Source of the DNA: Streptomyces klenkii
GTDB lineage: Bacteria; Actinomycetota; Actinomycetes; Streptomycetales; Streptomycetaceae
Assembly: GCF_003626645.1 (NCBI RefSeq)
Contig: NZ_RBAM01000004.1
Location: 600,593-664,592 of the forward strand
Length of the DNA: 64,000 bases
Direction: 5' to 3'
Shown here: positions 52,680-62,899 of the stretch, piece after piece
Layout: each line of letters opens with the position of its first letter
Position numbering within the stretch: the stretch's first letter is position 1
Position numbers and translations under genes: made by a program
Notes under the pieces: model-generated
Told to the model about the DNA's origin: nothing
Database searches by the model: none
Seen by the model: the letters and a program-made list of their open reading frames with translations, nothing else

Positions 52680-52945
52680 GCGAGCCACCGTAGCGGGCAC
52701 CACTGACAACGCCGCCCACCCGGCCACCGCCCGGCTCCCCGCGACGGCCCGCGGTCCCACGGCCCTTTACCAGAACCGGGACGCCGCCCGTTCTTGCAAG
52801 TTCCTGCTGTCCGGAGCACCTCTCCCGGAAACACGGGAGGGACGGCGCAGCAGTGTCCCCATTTTGTGGGAGAACATCACCCGAATGGGTTAAACCTGGG
52901 TCGGCAGCGGCAGCAACGGCCCGTCACCCGCCTACCGTCGCCGGG

Positions 52946-54706
52946 ATGATGACCAGGAGGCCAGAGCACCGCCCGCCCGCCCCCGGCGCGCATCGCGCAC
53001 ACCGCGGTGCGCCGCGCGAGGCCCGCGCGCCTCGGGACAATCAGACCGCTCAGCCGGGACACGACGCGGAGGCGCGGCCGGGGACGCGGACGGTCCGCGA
53101 GACGGACGCCGTCCGCGGCCCCGCAGCCCCGGCAGCCGCCGCCGCTCCCGTCGCGCCCGGCCCGCACGCGACCCTCGCGCAGCAGCCGCCCCTGAAGTAC
53201 GACCCCCACCTCGACGGGCTCTTCACCTACTGCCTGTCGGTCCTGTGCGAGCACGACGCCGCGACCGCCGCCCTCGGCGAGGTCCTCGCCCTCGCCGAGA
53301 AGCGCGCCGACCGCGCCCCCGCCGACGAGGAATCGCGCCGCCCCTGGCTCTACGCCCTCGCCCGCTGGGCCTGCCTGCGCCGCCTCGTCGCCCCGGACGC
53401 CCCCGGCCCCGCCGCGGGGGATGCGCCCGCCCCGCCCGACCCGCGGCGGCGCGCCGAGCTGGCCCTGCTCGCCTGGCCCGAGGCCGCCGGGACCACCGCC
53501 GAGCAGCGCGAAGCGCTCGAACTGGCCGTCCGGCACGGCCTGACCGCCTCCGAGGTCGCCGCCGTCCTCGGCGTGGAGGGCGACGCCGCGCGGGCCCTGC
53601 TGTCCTCCGCGGCCTGCGAGGTCGAGCGCACGCGCACGGCCCTGGCCGTCGTGGAAGCGGGCCGCTGCCCCGTCGTCGCCCGCTTCGCGGGCGACACCCA
53701 GGTGCTGCTCGGCGCGGCCCTGCGGCGCGAGCTCGTCCGGCACGTCGACGACTGCGCCGACTGCCGCCGCACCGCCGAGCGGGCCACCGCGGGCGAGCCC
53801 TGGCCCGGTACGGCCGCGTCCTCCGCGCCGCTGCCCGTCCTCGAAGCCCCCAGAGCCGACGCGTACGCCGCGATGCTGTCCGCGGCGGGCACGGGCGGGC
53901 GGCAGCGCGGCGCCCACGCGCCCGCCGTGCCGCGCTTCGACCGGCGCGGCTATCCCGTCGACCCCAAGGACCGCACGGCGCGGCGCGGGCGGCTGCGCAG
54001 CCGGGCCGTCACCACGGCCGTCGTCGTCACCGTCGTCGCCGCGCCCGTGCTCGCCCTGTGGGCCGCGTGGCACGGCGCGCCGGAGACCGGGGAGTCGCGC
54101 CCGGACGCCGCGGCCGTCTCCGCGAAGGAGACCGGCGCCGCCCGCGAACGCCCCTACCGGGGGCCCGGCCCCGCCCCGCGGCCCGTCGGCAGCAGTGGCA
54201 GCGCGCCCGGGCGCCTGGTCACCGAGGTGTCGGTCGCCGTCATCGGCCCCGACGGCCGGCCCGTACCGCCCCCGCAGGCCGGCAGCGCCGCCCCGCCGTC
54301 CCCGGCCGGCGGCGACGCCGGGCCGCCCGCCCCGGGCGCCCCCGCGCCCGCCCCCGGCCGGCTGACGGTCAGCGCCCAGCCCAGCGGCACCGCCACGATC
54401 GTCACGCTCACGGCGAGCGGCGGCCAGGCAGTGGTGTGGTCCATGACGGCCGACGCGCCCTGGCTACGGCTCAGCAAACCGGGCGGCGTCCTCCAGCCCG
54501 GGCAGACCACGACCGTCGTGGTCGGGATCGACGCGGAACGCGAGCCGGTGGGGCCGTGGCGGGCCCGCGTCGTCATCGCCCCGGGCGGTACGACGGTGAC
54601 GATCGAGGGCCGCGGCCGCCCGGTCGTCTCCACCCCGGCCGCCACCCAGTCCCCACCACCGCCGGCGTCTCCGACCGCGGCGCCCCCGTCGCCGTCGGCG
54701 GGTTGA
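52946..54706 (+). CDS. Fusion of sigma-factor-like HTH, zinc-finger-like motif, membrane helix and BACON domain
   Basis: 586 aa. Residues about 80-230 look like an ECF sigma core with a region-4-like HTH (HGLTASEVAAVLGVEGDAARAL); then LVRHVDDCADC, an H-x3-C-x2-C motif like a ZAS anti-sigma finger; a membrane helix (VTTAVVVTVVAAPVLALWAAW) near residue 360; and an outer Pro/Ala linker with a BACON-type beta domain (VVWSMTADAPWLRLSKPGG). TACCGT (52933-52938) is 7 nt before ATG 52946: leaderless. Probably a membrane-tethered one-protein regulator; function unknown. Confidence 0.75.
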   Translation: MMTRRPEHRPPAPGAHRAHRGAPREARAPRDNQTAQPGHDAEARPGTRTVRETDAVRGPAAPAAAAAPVAPGPHATLAQQPPLKYDPHLDGLFTYCLSVLCEHDAATAALGEVLALAEKRADRAPADEESRRPWLYALARWACLRRLVAPDAPGPAAGDAPAPPDPRRRAELALLAWPEAAGTTAEQREALELAVRHGLTASEVAAVLGVEGDAARALLSSAACEVERTRTALAVVEAGRCPVVARFAGDTQVLLGAALRRELVRHVDDCADCRRTAERATAGEPWPGTAASSAPLPVLEAPRADAYAAMLSAAGTGGRQRGAHAPAVPRFDRRGYPVDPKDRTARRGRLRSRAVTTAVVVTVVAAPVLALWAAWHGAPETGESRPDAAAVSAKETGAARERPYRGPGPAPRPVGSSGSAPGRLVTEVSVAVIGPDGRPVPPPQAGSAAPPSPAGGDAGPPAPGAPAPAPGRLTVSAQPSGTATIVTLTASGGQAVVWSMTADAPWLRLSKPGGVLQPGQTTTVVVGIDAEREPVGPWRARVVIAPGGTTVTIEGRGRPVVSTPAATQSPPPPASPTAAPPSPSAG

Positions 54707-54744
54707 GCCCATGGGCGGCGCGGCGCCCAGGAAACCGGGGCGAG

Positions 54745-54816
54745 GTGCGTACGGCACCGCCGGTCACCACCGTTGTGGCTGATCACCGCTGCGGCGGCTG
54801 TTCGGGTGCGGGCCGC
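54745..54816. repeat. Palindromic dispersed repeat, copy B1 (half)
   Basis: GTGCGTACGGCACCGCCGG with CACCACCGTTGTGG and TGATCACCGCTGCGGCGG matches the right half of copy A (11378 on) and of copy B2. Confidence 0.6.
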
Positions 54817-54837
54817 ACAATCTTTTCCGCCGCGACG

Positions 54838-54935
54838 GCGCGCGACCACAACGCCGCAGCCCGGCGGTGCCAGGCCGGCCTTGAAGTGCGTACGGCACCG
54901 CCGGAACCCGCCGCGCGGGCTGATCACCGCTGCGG
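54838..54935. repeat. Palindromic dispersed repeat, copy B2
   Basis: Perfect 11-bp inverted repeat CCGGCGGTGCC (54861-54871) with GGCACCGCCGG (54894-54904), flanked by GACCACAACG on the left and TGATCACCGCTGCGGCGG on the right, the same layout as copy A. It abuts the end of the following minus-strand gene. Confidence 0.65.
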
Positions 54936-54940
54936 CGGCT

Positions 54941-55756
54941 TCAGGGGCGCGTCGTCGCGCCCGGCTTCGGGTCCGCCGGGTGCGGGGCCATCGGGAGCAG
55001 CGTGGCCAGCCGGTCCTCGCAGAGTTCGGCGAGGCGGTCGTAGGCCTCCTTGCCCATCATCTCCGTGAGCTCGGGCCGGTACGTGACATAGACCGGATCC
55101 CCGGCCCCGTGCGCGGACGTGGCCGACGTGCACCACCAGTGCAGGTCGTGGCCGCCCGGGCCCCAGCCCCGGCGGTCGTACTCCCCGATGGAGATCTGGA
55201 GCACGCGCGTGTCGTCCGGCCTGTCGATCCAGTCGTACGTGCGCCGCACCGGCAGCTGCCAGCAGACGTCCGGCTTGGTCTCCAGCGGCTCGCGGCCCTC
55301 CTTGAGGGCCAGGATGTGCAGGGAGCACCCCGCGCCGCCCGCGAAGCCGGGCCGGTTCTGGAAGATGCAGGAGCCCTTCCAGCGGCGCGTCTGCCGCTCG
55401 CCGTCCTCGTCGAGCTGCGTCCAGCCGGAGTCCGTGCCCACGTCGTGGAACTGCCACATCTCCGGCGTGAGCCGCGCCACGTGCCCGGCGACCCGCTTCT
55501 CGTCGTCCTCGTCGGAGAAGTGCGCGCCCAGGGTGCAGCAGCCGTCGTCGGCACGCCCCGCCTGGATGCCCTGGCAGCCGCTGCCGAAGATGCACGTCCA
55601 GCGCGAGGTCAGCCAGGTCAGGTCGCAGCGGAAGACCTGCTCGTCGTCCGCGGGGTCGGGGAACTCGACCCAGGCGCGGGCGAAGTCCAGCCCGACCTCG
55701 TCAGAGGTCTGCTGTTCGCGCTTTTTGCCCGGCTTGGCCTTCTTCGTCTTTGCCAC
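54941..55756 (-). CDS. Conserved cysteine-rich protein, possibly metal binding
   Basis: 271 aa from GTG 55756. At least nine cysteines; a compact set in [21 protein letters not shown] and [11 protein letters not shown] recalls the YkgJ/DUF3109-type metal-chelating families, though I am not sure of the assignment. Other conserved parts: [22 protein letters not shown] (in pieces), [16 protein letters not shown] and [13 protein letters not shown] on the minus strand lies 6 nt upstream: leaderless. Only 45 bp separate it from ppx, transcribed in the opposite direction. Confidence 0.7.
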   Translation of the reverse strand: MAKTKKAKPGKKREQQTSDEVGLDFARAWVEFPDPADDEQVFRCDLTWLTSRWTCIFGSGCQGIQAGRADDGCCTLGAHFSDEDDEKRVAGHVARLTPEMWQFHDVGTDSGWTQLDEDGERQTRRWKGSCIFQNRPGFAGGAGCSLHILALKEGREPLETKPDVCWQLPVRRTYDWIDRPDDTRVLQISIGEYDRRGWGPGGHDLHWWCTSATSAHGAGDPVYVTYRPELTEMMGKEAYDRLAELCEDRLATLLPMAPHPADPKPGATTRP

Positions 55757-55801
55757 CCCTCCAGCCTATGCGCCCCCGGCGGCCGCAGTAGCGTTCAGGC
55801 C

Positions 55802-56743
55802 ATGAGACTCGGTGTCCTCGACGTGGGTTCGAATACGGTGCATCTGCTCGTGGTGGACGCGCACCCGGGCGCGCGCCCCCTGCCCGCCCACTCCCACAAG
55901 ACCGAGCTGCGCCTCGCCCAGCTCCTCGACGACGACGGCGCGATCAGCGACGCCGGGATAGACCGGCTGGTCGCCGTCCTCCAGGACGCCCTGCAAGCGG
56001 CCGAGGACAAGGGCTGCGAGGACGTCCTGCCGTTCGCGACGTCCGCCGTCCGCGAGGCCGCCAACGCGGACGCCGTCCTGGCCCGGGTGCAGAAGGAGAC
56101 GGGTCTCACACTGCCGGTCCTGACCGGCGAGGAGGAGGCCCGCCTGACCTTCCTGGCCGCCCGCCGCTGGTTCGGCTGGTCGGCCGGAAAGCTGCTGGTG
56201 CTCGACATCGGCGGCGGCTCCCTGGAGATCGCTTTCGGCCTGGACGAGGACCCGGACGCCGCCGCCTCCCTCCCCCTAGGCGCCGGCCGCCTCACCTCCG
56301 CGTGGCTGCCCGGCGACCCGCCCGACCCCACGGACGTCCGCGCCCTGCGCCGCCACGTCCGCGCCCAGATCGCCCGCATCGTCGGCGACTTCGCGCGGCT
56401 CGGCGCGCCGGACCACGTCGTGGCCACCTCCAAGACCTTCAAGCAGCTCGCCCGCATCGCGGGCGCCGCCCGCTCCACCGACGGCCTGTACGTGCAGCGC
56501 GCCCTGACCCGCCGCGCCCTGGAGGACTGGGTGCCGCGGCTCGCCGCGATGACCGCCGACCGCCGCTCCCAGCTGCCCGGCGTGTCGGAGGGCCGGGCGC
56601 ACCAGCTGCTCGCGGGCGCGCTGGTCGCGGAGGGCGCGATGGACCTGTTCGGCGTGGACGAGCTGGAGATCTGCCCGTGGGCGCTGCGCGAGGGCGTCAT
56701 CCTGCGCAGGCTGGACCACCTGCCGGCGGCGGCCGGAAGCTGA
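55802..56743 (+). CDS. ppx: Exopolyphosphatase/guanosine pentaphosphatase family (Ppx/GppA)
   Basis: Hydrolyses inorganic polyphosphate or pppGpp. 313 aa short actinobacterial type. ASKHA motifs [45 protein letters not shown] and the C-terminal [24 protein letters not shown] (55789-55794) is 7 nt before ATG 55802: leaderless. A hexanucleotide tandem repeat follows immediately after the stop. Confidence 0.92.
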   Translation: MRLGVLDVGSNTVHLLVVDAHPGARPLPAHSHKTELRLAQLLDDDGAISDAGIDRLVAVLQDALQAAEDKGCEDVLPFATSAVREAANADAVLARVQKETGLTLPVLTGEEEARLTFLAARRWFGWSAGKLLVLDIGGGSLEIAFGLDEDPDAAASLPLGAGRLTSAWLPGDPPDPTDVRALRRHVRAQIARIVGDFARLGAPDHVVATSKTFKQLARIAGAARSTDGLYVQRALTRRALEDWVPRLAAMTADRRSQLPGVSEGRAHQLLAGALVAEGAMDLFGVDELEICPWALREGVILRRLDHLPAAAGS

Positions 56744-56819
56744 ACCCGTAGCCGTAGCCGTAGCCGTAGCCGTAGCCGTAGCCGTAGCCGAAGCCGAAGG
56801 TGAACCCGAACCCGTAGCG
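56742..56819. repeat. Hexanucleotide tandem array after ppx
   Basis: Thirteen in-phase 6-bp units starting inside the ppx stop codon: GAACCC, seven GTAGCC, GAAGCC, GAAGGT, two GAACCC and GTAGCG. The seven identical copies suggest recent slippage. Confidence 0.9.
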
Positions 56820-56899
56820 CGGTGAGGCCGTCCGGGGGCGGACCCGCCACATGGGAGGTACCCGCCCGCCGTACGAGAGGCGGTCGTACGCTGTCCTTC

Positions 56900-57724
56900 G
56901 TGACAGAGCCAGTGGTGCGCATCCCGGATGCGAAGGTCGCGCTGTCCACGGCCTCGGTCTATCCCGAGTCGACGGCGACGGCCTTCGAGATCGCCGCCCG
57001 CCTGGGCTACGACGGCGTCGAGGTCATGGTGTGGACCGACCCGGTCAGCCAGGACATCGAGGCGCTCCGCCGCCTGTCCGACTATCACCAGGTGCCCATC
57101 CTCGCGGTGCACGCACCCTGCCTGCTGATCACCCAGCGCGTCTGGTCGACCGATCCCTGGGTCAAGCTCCAGCGCGCCCGGGCGGCCGCCGAGAAGCTCG
57201 GCGCGAGCACCGTCGTCGTCCACCCGCCGTTCCGCTGGCAGCGCGGATACGCCCGCGACTTCGTCCGCGGCATCTGGCGGATGGCCGAGGAGACCGACGT
57301 CCGCTTTGCGGTCGAGAACATGTATCCGTGGCGCTACCGCGACCGCGAGATGCTCGCCTACGCGCCCGACTGGGACGTCACCAAGGACGACTACCGCCAC
57401 TTCACGGTCGACCTCTCCCACACCTCCACCGCCCGTACGGACGCCCTCGCGATGGTCGACCGGATGGGCGATCGGCTCGCGCACATCCACCTCGCCGACG
57501 GCAACGGCTCCGCCAAGGACGAGCACCTCGTGCCCGGCCGCGGCAAGCAGCCCTGCGCCGAGGTGCTGGAGCGCCTGGCGACCCGCGGCTTCGACGGGCA
57601 CGTGGTCATCGAGGTCAACACCCGCCGCGCGATGTCCGCAGCCGAGCGCGAGGCCGACCTGGCCGAGGCCCTCGCCTTCACCCGGCTCCACCTGGCCTCG
57701 CCCACCGGCGTGCCCCGGCCATGA
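56900..57724 (+). CDS. Sugar phosphate isomerase/epimerase family protein
   Basis: 274 aa AP-endonuclease-2-like TIM barrel: [70 protein letters not shown] and HVVIEVNTR, carrying the acidic/His ligands of xylose-isomerase-like enzymes. GTG 56900 has TACGCT (56887-56892) 7 nt upstream. Substrate unknown. Its stop overlaps the TetR start by 4 nt. Confidence 0.85.
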   Translation: MTEPVVRIPDAKVALSTASVYPESTATAFEIAARLGYDGVEVMVWTDPVSQDIEALRRLSDYHQVPILAVHAPCLLITQRVWSTDPWVKLQRARAAAEKLGASTVVVHPPFRWQRGYARDFVRGIWRMAEETDVRFAVENMYPWRYRDREMLAYAPDWDVTKDDYRHFTVDLSHTSTARTDALAMVDRMGDRLAHIHLADGNGSAKDEHLVPGRGKQPCAEVLERLATRGFDGHVVIEVNTRRAMSAAEREADLAEALAFTRLHLASPTGVPRP

Positions 57725-58356
57725 CCGCGGCAGCCCCCGGCGGCGCCGGAACCCCCCGCAGGCGCGGCCGCCCCGCCCGTACGGACGCGGGCAGCGGCCC
57801 CGGCGCCCGCGAGCGCATCCTCGCCGCCGCGCGCGCCGAATTCGCCGCCCGCGGCTACGACCGCGCCTCCATCCGCGCCATCGCCAAGGGCGCGGACGTC
57901 GACCCGGCGCTCGTGCACCACTACTACGGCCCCAAGGAACAGATCTTCGCCGCCGCGATCGAGACGGACTTCGCACCCGCACTCGAAGCGCCGGACGTCA
58001 TCCAGGCCGGCGGCCCGGACACCCTGGGGGAGCGGCTCACCCGCTTCATCCTCGGCGTCTGGGAGGACCCGGCCACCCGCGAACAGCTCCTGGCGATCGT
58101 CCGCTCGGCCGTCGCCAACGAGACCGCCGCCGCGGTCTTCCGCGACCTCGTCACCAGCAGGCTCATGACCCGCATCGCGGGCGAGCTCGGCGTCCCCGAC
58201 GCCCGGCTGCGCTCGGAGCTGGCCGCCGCCAACCTCGTCGGCGTCGCCATGCTGCGCTACGTGATCAAGGTCGAGCCGCTGGCGTCGGCGGACGTCGAGC
58301 AGGTGGTGGCGATGGTGGCCCCGGCGGTGCAGCGGCACCTGGCGGGGGACGCGTAG
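57721..58356 (+). CDS. TetR-family transcriptional regulator
   Basis: 211 aa. [44 protein letters not shown]. The C-terminal ligand domain is of the common Streptomyces type ([18 protein letters not shown]). Cotranscribed with the isomerase-like gene (ATGA). Ligand not evident. Confidence 0.9.
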   Translation: MTAAAPGGAGTPRRRGRPARTDAGSGPGARERILAAARAEFAARGYDRASIRAIAKGADVDPALVHHYYGPKEQIFAAAIETDFAPALEAPDVIQAGGPDTLGERLTRFILGVWEDPATREQLLAIVRSAVANETAAAVFRDLVTSRLMTRIAGELGVPDARLRSELAAANLVGVAMLRYVIKVEPLASADVEQVVAMVAPAVQRHLAGDA

Positions 58357-58410
58357 ACACACGTAGGCGCGCGTGGACACACGTAGGCACGTGTAGGCGC
58401 ACGTAGACAC
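58351..58410. repeat. Degenerate 10-bp tandem array after the TetR gene
   Basis: Six 10-bp units (GCGTAGACAC, ACGTAGGCGC, GCGTGGACAC, ACGTAGGCAC, GTGTAGGCGC, ACGTAGACAC), beginning over the TetR stop codon. Confidence 0.85.
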
Positions 58411-58562
58411 GCTTACGGCTCGCCGCGGACGCGCGTCTCACATGGCGGAGAACCTGTCCGCACCCTGGAGTACGGGCGTAGGCTCGAAAGACGCCGGTAC
58501 GGCGGAGGAGAGGCGCCCGCCCCACGCGGCGGCGCCCACGCAACTGCGAGGAGTGGAGCAGG

Positions 58563-60416
58563 ATGCCCGAGCTGAGGTCCCGCACCGTCACCCACGGCCG
58601 CAACATGGCGGGCGCCCGCGCCCTCATGCGAGCCTCGGGCGTAGCGAGCGAGGACATCGGCAAGCCGATCATCGCGGTGGCCAACTCCTTCACCGAGTTC
58701 GTCCCGGGCCACACCCACCTCGCCCCGGTCGGCCGGATCGTCTCCGAGGCGATCAAGGCGGCCGGCGCCGTGCCCCGCGAGTTCAACACCATCGCCGTCG
58801 ACGACGGCATCGCCATGGGCCACGCCGGCATGCTCTACTCGCTGCCCTCCCGCGACCTGATCGCCGACTCCGTCGAGTACATGGTCGAGGCCCACTGCGC
58901 CGACGCCCTGATCTGCATCTCCAACTGCGACAAGATCACCCCGGGCATGCTGATGGCCGCCATGCGCCTCAACATCCCCGTCGTCTTCGTCTCCGGCGGC
59001 CCCATGGAGGCCGGCCAGGCCACCCTCGTCGACGGCACGGTCCGCAAGCTCGACCTCATCAACGCCATCGTCGACGCGGTCAACGAGAACGTCTCCGACG
59101 AGGACGTGCTGCGCATCGAGGAGAACGCCTGCCCGACCTGCGGCTCCTGTTCCGGCATGTTCACCGCCAACTCGATGAACTGCCTCACCGAGGCCATCGG
59201 CCTCTCCCTGCCGGGCAACGGCTCCGTCCTCGCCACGCACACCGCCCGCAAGGCCCTCTACGAGAACGCCGCCCGCACGGTCGTCGAGATCACCAAGCGC
59301 TACTACGAGGACGGCGACGAGTCCGTCCTGCCGCGCAACATCGCCACCCGCGCCGCCTTCGACAACGCCATGGCCCTCGACATCGCCATGGGCGGCTCCA
59401 CCAACACGATCCTCCACCTCCTCGCCGCCGCGCAGGAGGCCGGGCTCGACTACGACCTGAGCGACATCGACGCCGTCTCGCGCCGCGTCCCCTGCCTGGC
59501 CAAGGTCGCCCCGAACGTCGCCCCCGGCGGCACCTACTACATGGAGGACATCCACCGGGCCGGCGGCATCCCCGCCATCCTCGGCGAGCTCTACCGCGCG
59601 GGCCTCCTCAACGAGGACGTGCACACCGTCCACTCGCGCGGCATCAAGGAGTGGCTGGAGGCCTGGGACGTCCGCGGCGGCTCGCCGACCCCCGAGGCCG
59701 TCGAGCTCTGGCACGCCGCCCCCGGCTGCGTCCGCTCCGCCACCGCCTTCTCCCAGTCCGAGCGGTGGGAGTCCCTTGACGTGGACGCCGCGGGCGGCTG
59801 CATCCGCGACGCCGCCCATGCCTACTCCAAGGACGGCGGGCTGGCCGTCCTGAAGGGCAACCTCGCCGTCGACGGGTGCGTCGTGAAGACGGCGGGCGTC
59901 GACGAGTCGATCTGGACGTTCGAGGGCCCGGCCGTCGTCTGCGAGTCGCAGGAAGAGGCCGTCGACAAGATCCTGACCAAGTCGATCAAGGAGGGCGACG
60001 TCGTCGTCATCCGCTACGAGGGCCCGCGCGGCGGCCCCGGCATGCAGGAGATGCTCTACCCCACGTCCTTCCTCAAGGGCCGCGGCCTCGGCAAGGCCTG
60101 CGCCCTCGTGACGGACGGCCGCTTCTCCGGCGGCACATCAGGCCTGTCGATCGGCCACGCCTCGCCGGAGGCCGCTTCGGGCGGCACGATCGCGCTCGTG
60201 CGGGACGGCGACCGCATCCGCATCGACATCCCGAACCGCTCCATCGAACTCCTCGTGGAGGAGACCGAGCTCGACGCGCGGCGCGCGGCACTGGGCGGCA
60301 CGTACGCCCCGAAGAACCGCGAACGCAAGGTCTCGGCGGCGCTGCGCGCGTACGCGGCCATGGCCACGAGCGCGGACCGCGGCGCGGTGCGGGACGTCAG
60401 CCTTCTGGAGGGGTGA
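58563..60416 (+). CDS. ilvD: Dihydroxy-acid dehydratase
   Basis: Branched-chain amino-acid synthesis: dehydrates dihydroxy-isovalerate and -methylvalerate. 617 aa. Fe-S motifs [11 protein letters not shown] and [17 protein letters not shown]-terminal [16 protein letters not shown] rather than the variant with an extra Cys, so it resembles the E. coli-type enzyme. Substrate/Mg part [10 protein letters not shown] and [20 protein letters not shown]. Ribosome-binding site GGAGTGGAG. An 8-bp tandem array follows its stop. Confidence 0.97.
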   Translation: MPELRSRTVTHGRNMAGARALMRASGVASEDIGKPIIAVANSFTEFVPGHTHLAPVGRIVSEAIKAAGAVPREFNTIAVDDGIAMGHAGMLYSLPSRDLIADSVEYMVEAHCADALICISNCDKITPGMLMAAMRLNIPVVFVSGGPMEAGQATLVDGTVRKLDLINAIVDAVNENVSDEDVLRIEENACPTCGSCSGMFTANSMNCLTEAIGLSLPGNGSVLATHTARKALYENAARTVVEITKRYYEDGDESVLPRNIATRAAFDNAMALDIAMGGSTNTILHLLAAAQEAGLDYDLSDIDAVSRRVPCLAKVAPNVAPGGTYYMEDIHRAGGIPAILGELYRAGLLNEDVHTVHSRGIKEWLEAWDVRGGSPTPEAVELWHAAPGCVRSATAFSQSERWESLDVDAAGGCIRDAAHAYSKDGGLAVLKGNLAVDGCVVKTAGVDESIWTFEGPAVVCESQEEAVDKILTKSIKEGDVVVIRYEGPRGGPGMQEMLYPTSFLKGRGLGKACALVTDGRFSGGTSGLSIGHASPEAASGGTIALVRDGDRIRIDIPNRSIELLVEETELDARRAALGGTYAPKNRERKVSAALRAYAAMATSADRGAVRDVSLLEG

Positions 60417-60430
60417 CGGGGCCTGACAGC

Positions 60431-60461
60431 AGGTCGGTAGGTCGGTAGGTCGGTAGGTCGG
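60431..60461. repeat. 8-bp tandem array after ilvD
   Basis: GGTCGGTA three times from 60432, then GGTCGGCG; 15 bp past the ilvD stop. Confidence 0.85.
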
Positions 60462-60502
60462 CGGGGCGCGGGGCTGAGGCTCCGGCTCCGGCACCACCGG
60501 CT

Positions 60503-62710
60503 TCAGCGCCAGCGCCCCGGATCCCGTGCGCTCACCGCGAAGACCGTCCCGTCGGGCGCCGTGCCGAAGACCTTTCCGTCCGCCGCGACGGGCGCGGGCG
60601 GCAGGTCGAGGTAGCCGCGCCCGCCGCGGGCCGGCCGCGGGGACGTCTGACCGAGGAGTGCCCCCTTCGCGGTGTCGACGGCCAGCAGCCGCCCGTCCGC
60701 CGCGGAGAAGTACACGCGGTCGTCACCGGCGGCGACCAGCGCGGACGCGTTCGCCACGGACGTGTCCAGGCGCCACAGCTGCCGCTTCTCACCCACGGCA
60801 GTGAGCCCACCGTCCGTGGACAGCAAATACACCGCGTCGCCCCGCGCCACCGCACTCGCCACGTTGAGCGGCGCACCGAGCGGCACACGCGTCTCCCGCC
60901 GCGCCCCCGGGTCGTAGCGGACGACGGCCGACACCCGGTTGTCCCGGTCGGGGGCCGTCAGGAACAGCGCACCGTCCGTCCCCGCGCCGACAGCCGTCAG
61001 ATCGCCGTCGGCCGTCCGCTCCCACAGCGTCGTCCCGCGCTCCGGATCGAGCGCGAGGATCCGCGTCCGGTGCTGCCCCTGACCGGCCGGGGCCACGGCG
61101 TACACCGGCTGACCCGACCTGCCCTCGCCGGCAGCCGTGCCGCGGCCGTGACCGTCGTGACCGTAGCTATAGAAGGAGAACACCGGCTTGGAGTGCCCCG
61201 GCAGCCCGAGCCCGTGCCGCCAGCGCTCCTTGTTCGTGCCGCCGTCGACCGCCGTCACCGTCCCGTCCCCGGCGACCAGCAGCACGGTGTCGCCCGCGTG
61301 GTAGACCCGCCCGGGGTACGCGGAGACGTCCCGCGTCCAGCGCGGCTCACCCGTCGACGGCTCCAGCGCCGACAGCTTCCGTCCGTCCGGCGACAGGACG
61401 TGGACGAGACCGCCGGAGACGACGGGAGCGGGCACGGGCCCGGCATCACCGCCGCTGCCACCGGCATGGGCCGTCTTCTGCCAGGCGACCTTCCCGCCCG
61501 AGGCCTCGATGCGCGCCGCCTGCACACCCCGCGCGGAGCAGTACAGCGCCTCCCCTCCGTACGCGCACGCCCCCGTCGCACCATCCGGCACCGGCACCTC
61601 CCACGGCCGCCAGTCCGCGGAGGCGGCGGTCGGCCGCGTCTGCAACGGCTGCTCCGCGCCACCGCCACGGCTCAGCACCCACGTCCCACCCGCCACCAGC
61701 GCCGCGGTCACGACAGCGGCGGAAATGAGCCACGGCATACGCCGCCGCCTGCGCGGCGGTACGGAGCCGGGAGCGAGGGGATCCGGGGACTCCTCGGCGT
61801 CGTCCCGGGGCCAGGGGACGCGCACATGCGTGGGAACCGAGGAGTCCAGGACGGCGGCCTCGACCCGGCGGGCCCCGCCCTGCCGCAGCTCGCGCGGCAG
61901 CCGAGCCATGATCGCGTCCGGCGTCGGCCGCCGCTCCGGGTCCTTGGCCAGGCAGTCCTGGATCAGCGGTACGAGATCGGCCGGCACCCCCGTCAGATCG
62001 GGATCGGTGTGCACGACCTGGTACGCCACGATGTACGGGCTCTCGGACTCGAACGGCCCCCGCCCGGTCGCCGCGTGCACGAGCAGCGACGCCAGCGCGA
62101 ACACGTCCGCCGCCGGCCCCACCTCCCGCGGCCGCTGGAACTGCTCGGGCGCCATGAACGGCGGCGTCCCGATCAGCTTCCCCGTCTCGGTCCGCAGCTC
62201 GCTGTCGTACGGGCGCGAGATCCCGAAGTCGATGACCTTCGGGCCGTCCTCGGCCAGCAGCACGTTGCTCGGCTTGAGATCGCGGTGCACGACCCCGGCC
62301 CGGTGGATGTCCCGCAGCGCCTCCGCCAGCCCGGCCGCCAGGCGCCGCACTTCCTCCGGAGCAAGAGGACCGTTCCGTTTCACCCGCTCGGAAAGCGTGG
62401 GACCGGGAATGTAGAGCGTCGCCATCCAAGGGCGCTCGCCGTCGGGATCCGCGTCCACGACGGGTGCGGTGAATGCCCCGCTCACCCGCCGGGCGGCCGC
62501 CACCTCCTGCCGGAACCGTGCCCTGAACTCCGGGTCCTCCGCATATTCGGCGTGTACGACCTTGACCGCGAGCCGCAGTCCCGAAGCGGAACGCGCCAGA
62601 TGCACCACGCCCATGCCGCCGGACCCGAGGCGTCCTTCCAGCAGGTACTCCCCGGCGTAACCCGGATCCTCCGCTTCCGGCCCCGTTCCGGCACTGCGCA
62701 GCGGTGGCAT
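60503..62710 (-). CDS. Ser/Thr protein kinase with extracytoplasmic PQQ-type beta-propeller
   Basis: 735 aa from ATG 62710 (GTGGGGGA upstream). Kinase: GSGGMGVVH loop, Lys in LAVKVV, HRDLKPSNVLL, DFGISRP, FMAPEQF; complete. A membrane helix (WLISAAVVTAALVAGGTWVL) at about residue 330 follows RRRRR. The C-terminal 380 residues contain PQQ/WD-like repeats (GEPRWTRDVS, NKERWRHGLG, TTLWERTADG, KRQLWRLDTS) predicted as a sensory propeller outside the cell. Divergent from the SH3-like gene. Confidence 0.9.
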   Translation of the reverse strand: MPPLRSAGTGPEAEDPGYAGEYLLEGRLGSGGMGVVHLARSASGLRLAVKVVHAEYAEDPEFRARFRQEVAAARRVSGAFTAPVVDADPDGERPWMATLYIPGPTLSERVKRNGPLAPEEVRRLAAGLAEALRDIHRAGVVHRDLKPSNVLLAEDGPKVIDFGISRPYDSELRTETGKLIGTPPFMAPEQFQRPREVGPAADVFALASLLVHAATGRGPFESESPYIVAYQVVHTDPDLTGVPADLVPLIQDCLAKDPERRPTPDAIMARLPRELRQGGARRVEAAVLDSSVPTHVRVPWPRDDAEESPDPLAPGSVPPRRRRRMPWLISAAVVTAALVAGGTWVLSRGGGAEQPLQTRPTAASADWRPWEVPVPDGATGACAYGGEALYCSARGVQAARIEASGGKVAWQKTAHAGGSGGDAGPVPAPVVSGGLVHVLSPDGRKLSALEPSTGEPRWTRDVSAYPGRVYHAGDTVLLVAGDGTVTAVDGGTNKERWRHGLGLPGHSKPVFSFYSYGHDGHGRGTAAGEGRSGQPVYAVAPAGQGQHRTRILALDPERGTTLWERTADGDLTAVGAGTDGALFLTAPDRDNRVSAVVRYDPGARRETRVPLGAPLNVASAVARGDAVYLLSTDGGLTAVGEKRQLWRLDTSVANASALVAAGDDRVYFSAADGRLLAVDTAKGALLGQTSPRPARGGRGYLDLPPAPVAADGKVFGTAPDGTVFAVSARDPGRWR

Positions 62711-62899
62711 TCCCCCACCCCCGTTGTCTGTCGGCCGCCAAAAGCGCGGCGTCCGGAGCCTAATCGATGGCTTCCGGCAATCCCGGGAGGCGTGCCGCGC
62801 CTTGCTAGCCTGCACATGACATCGCATGTCATTGATCTACACAGCAGCGATCAACGCATCATTGATCGACGGTGAACGCGCATAACGGGGGAGGGCCGC

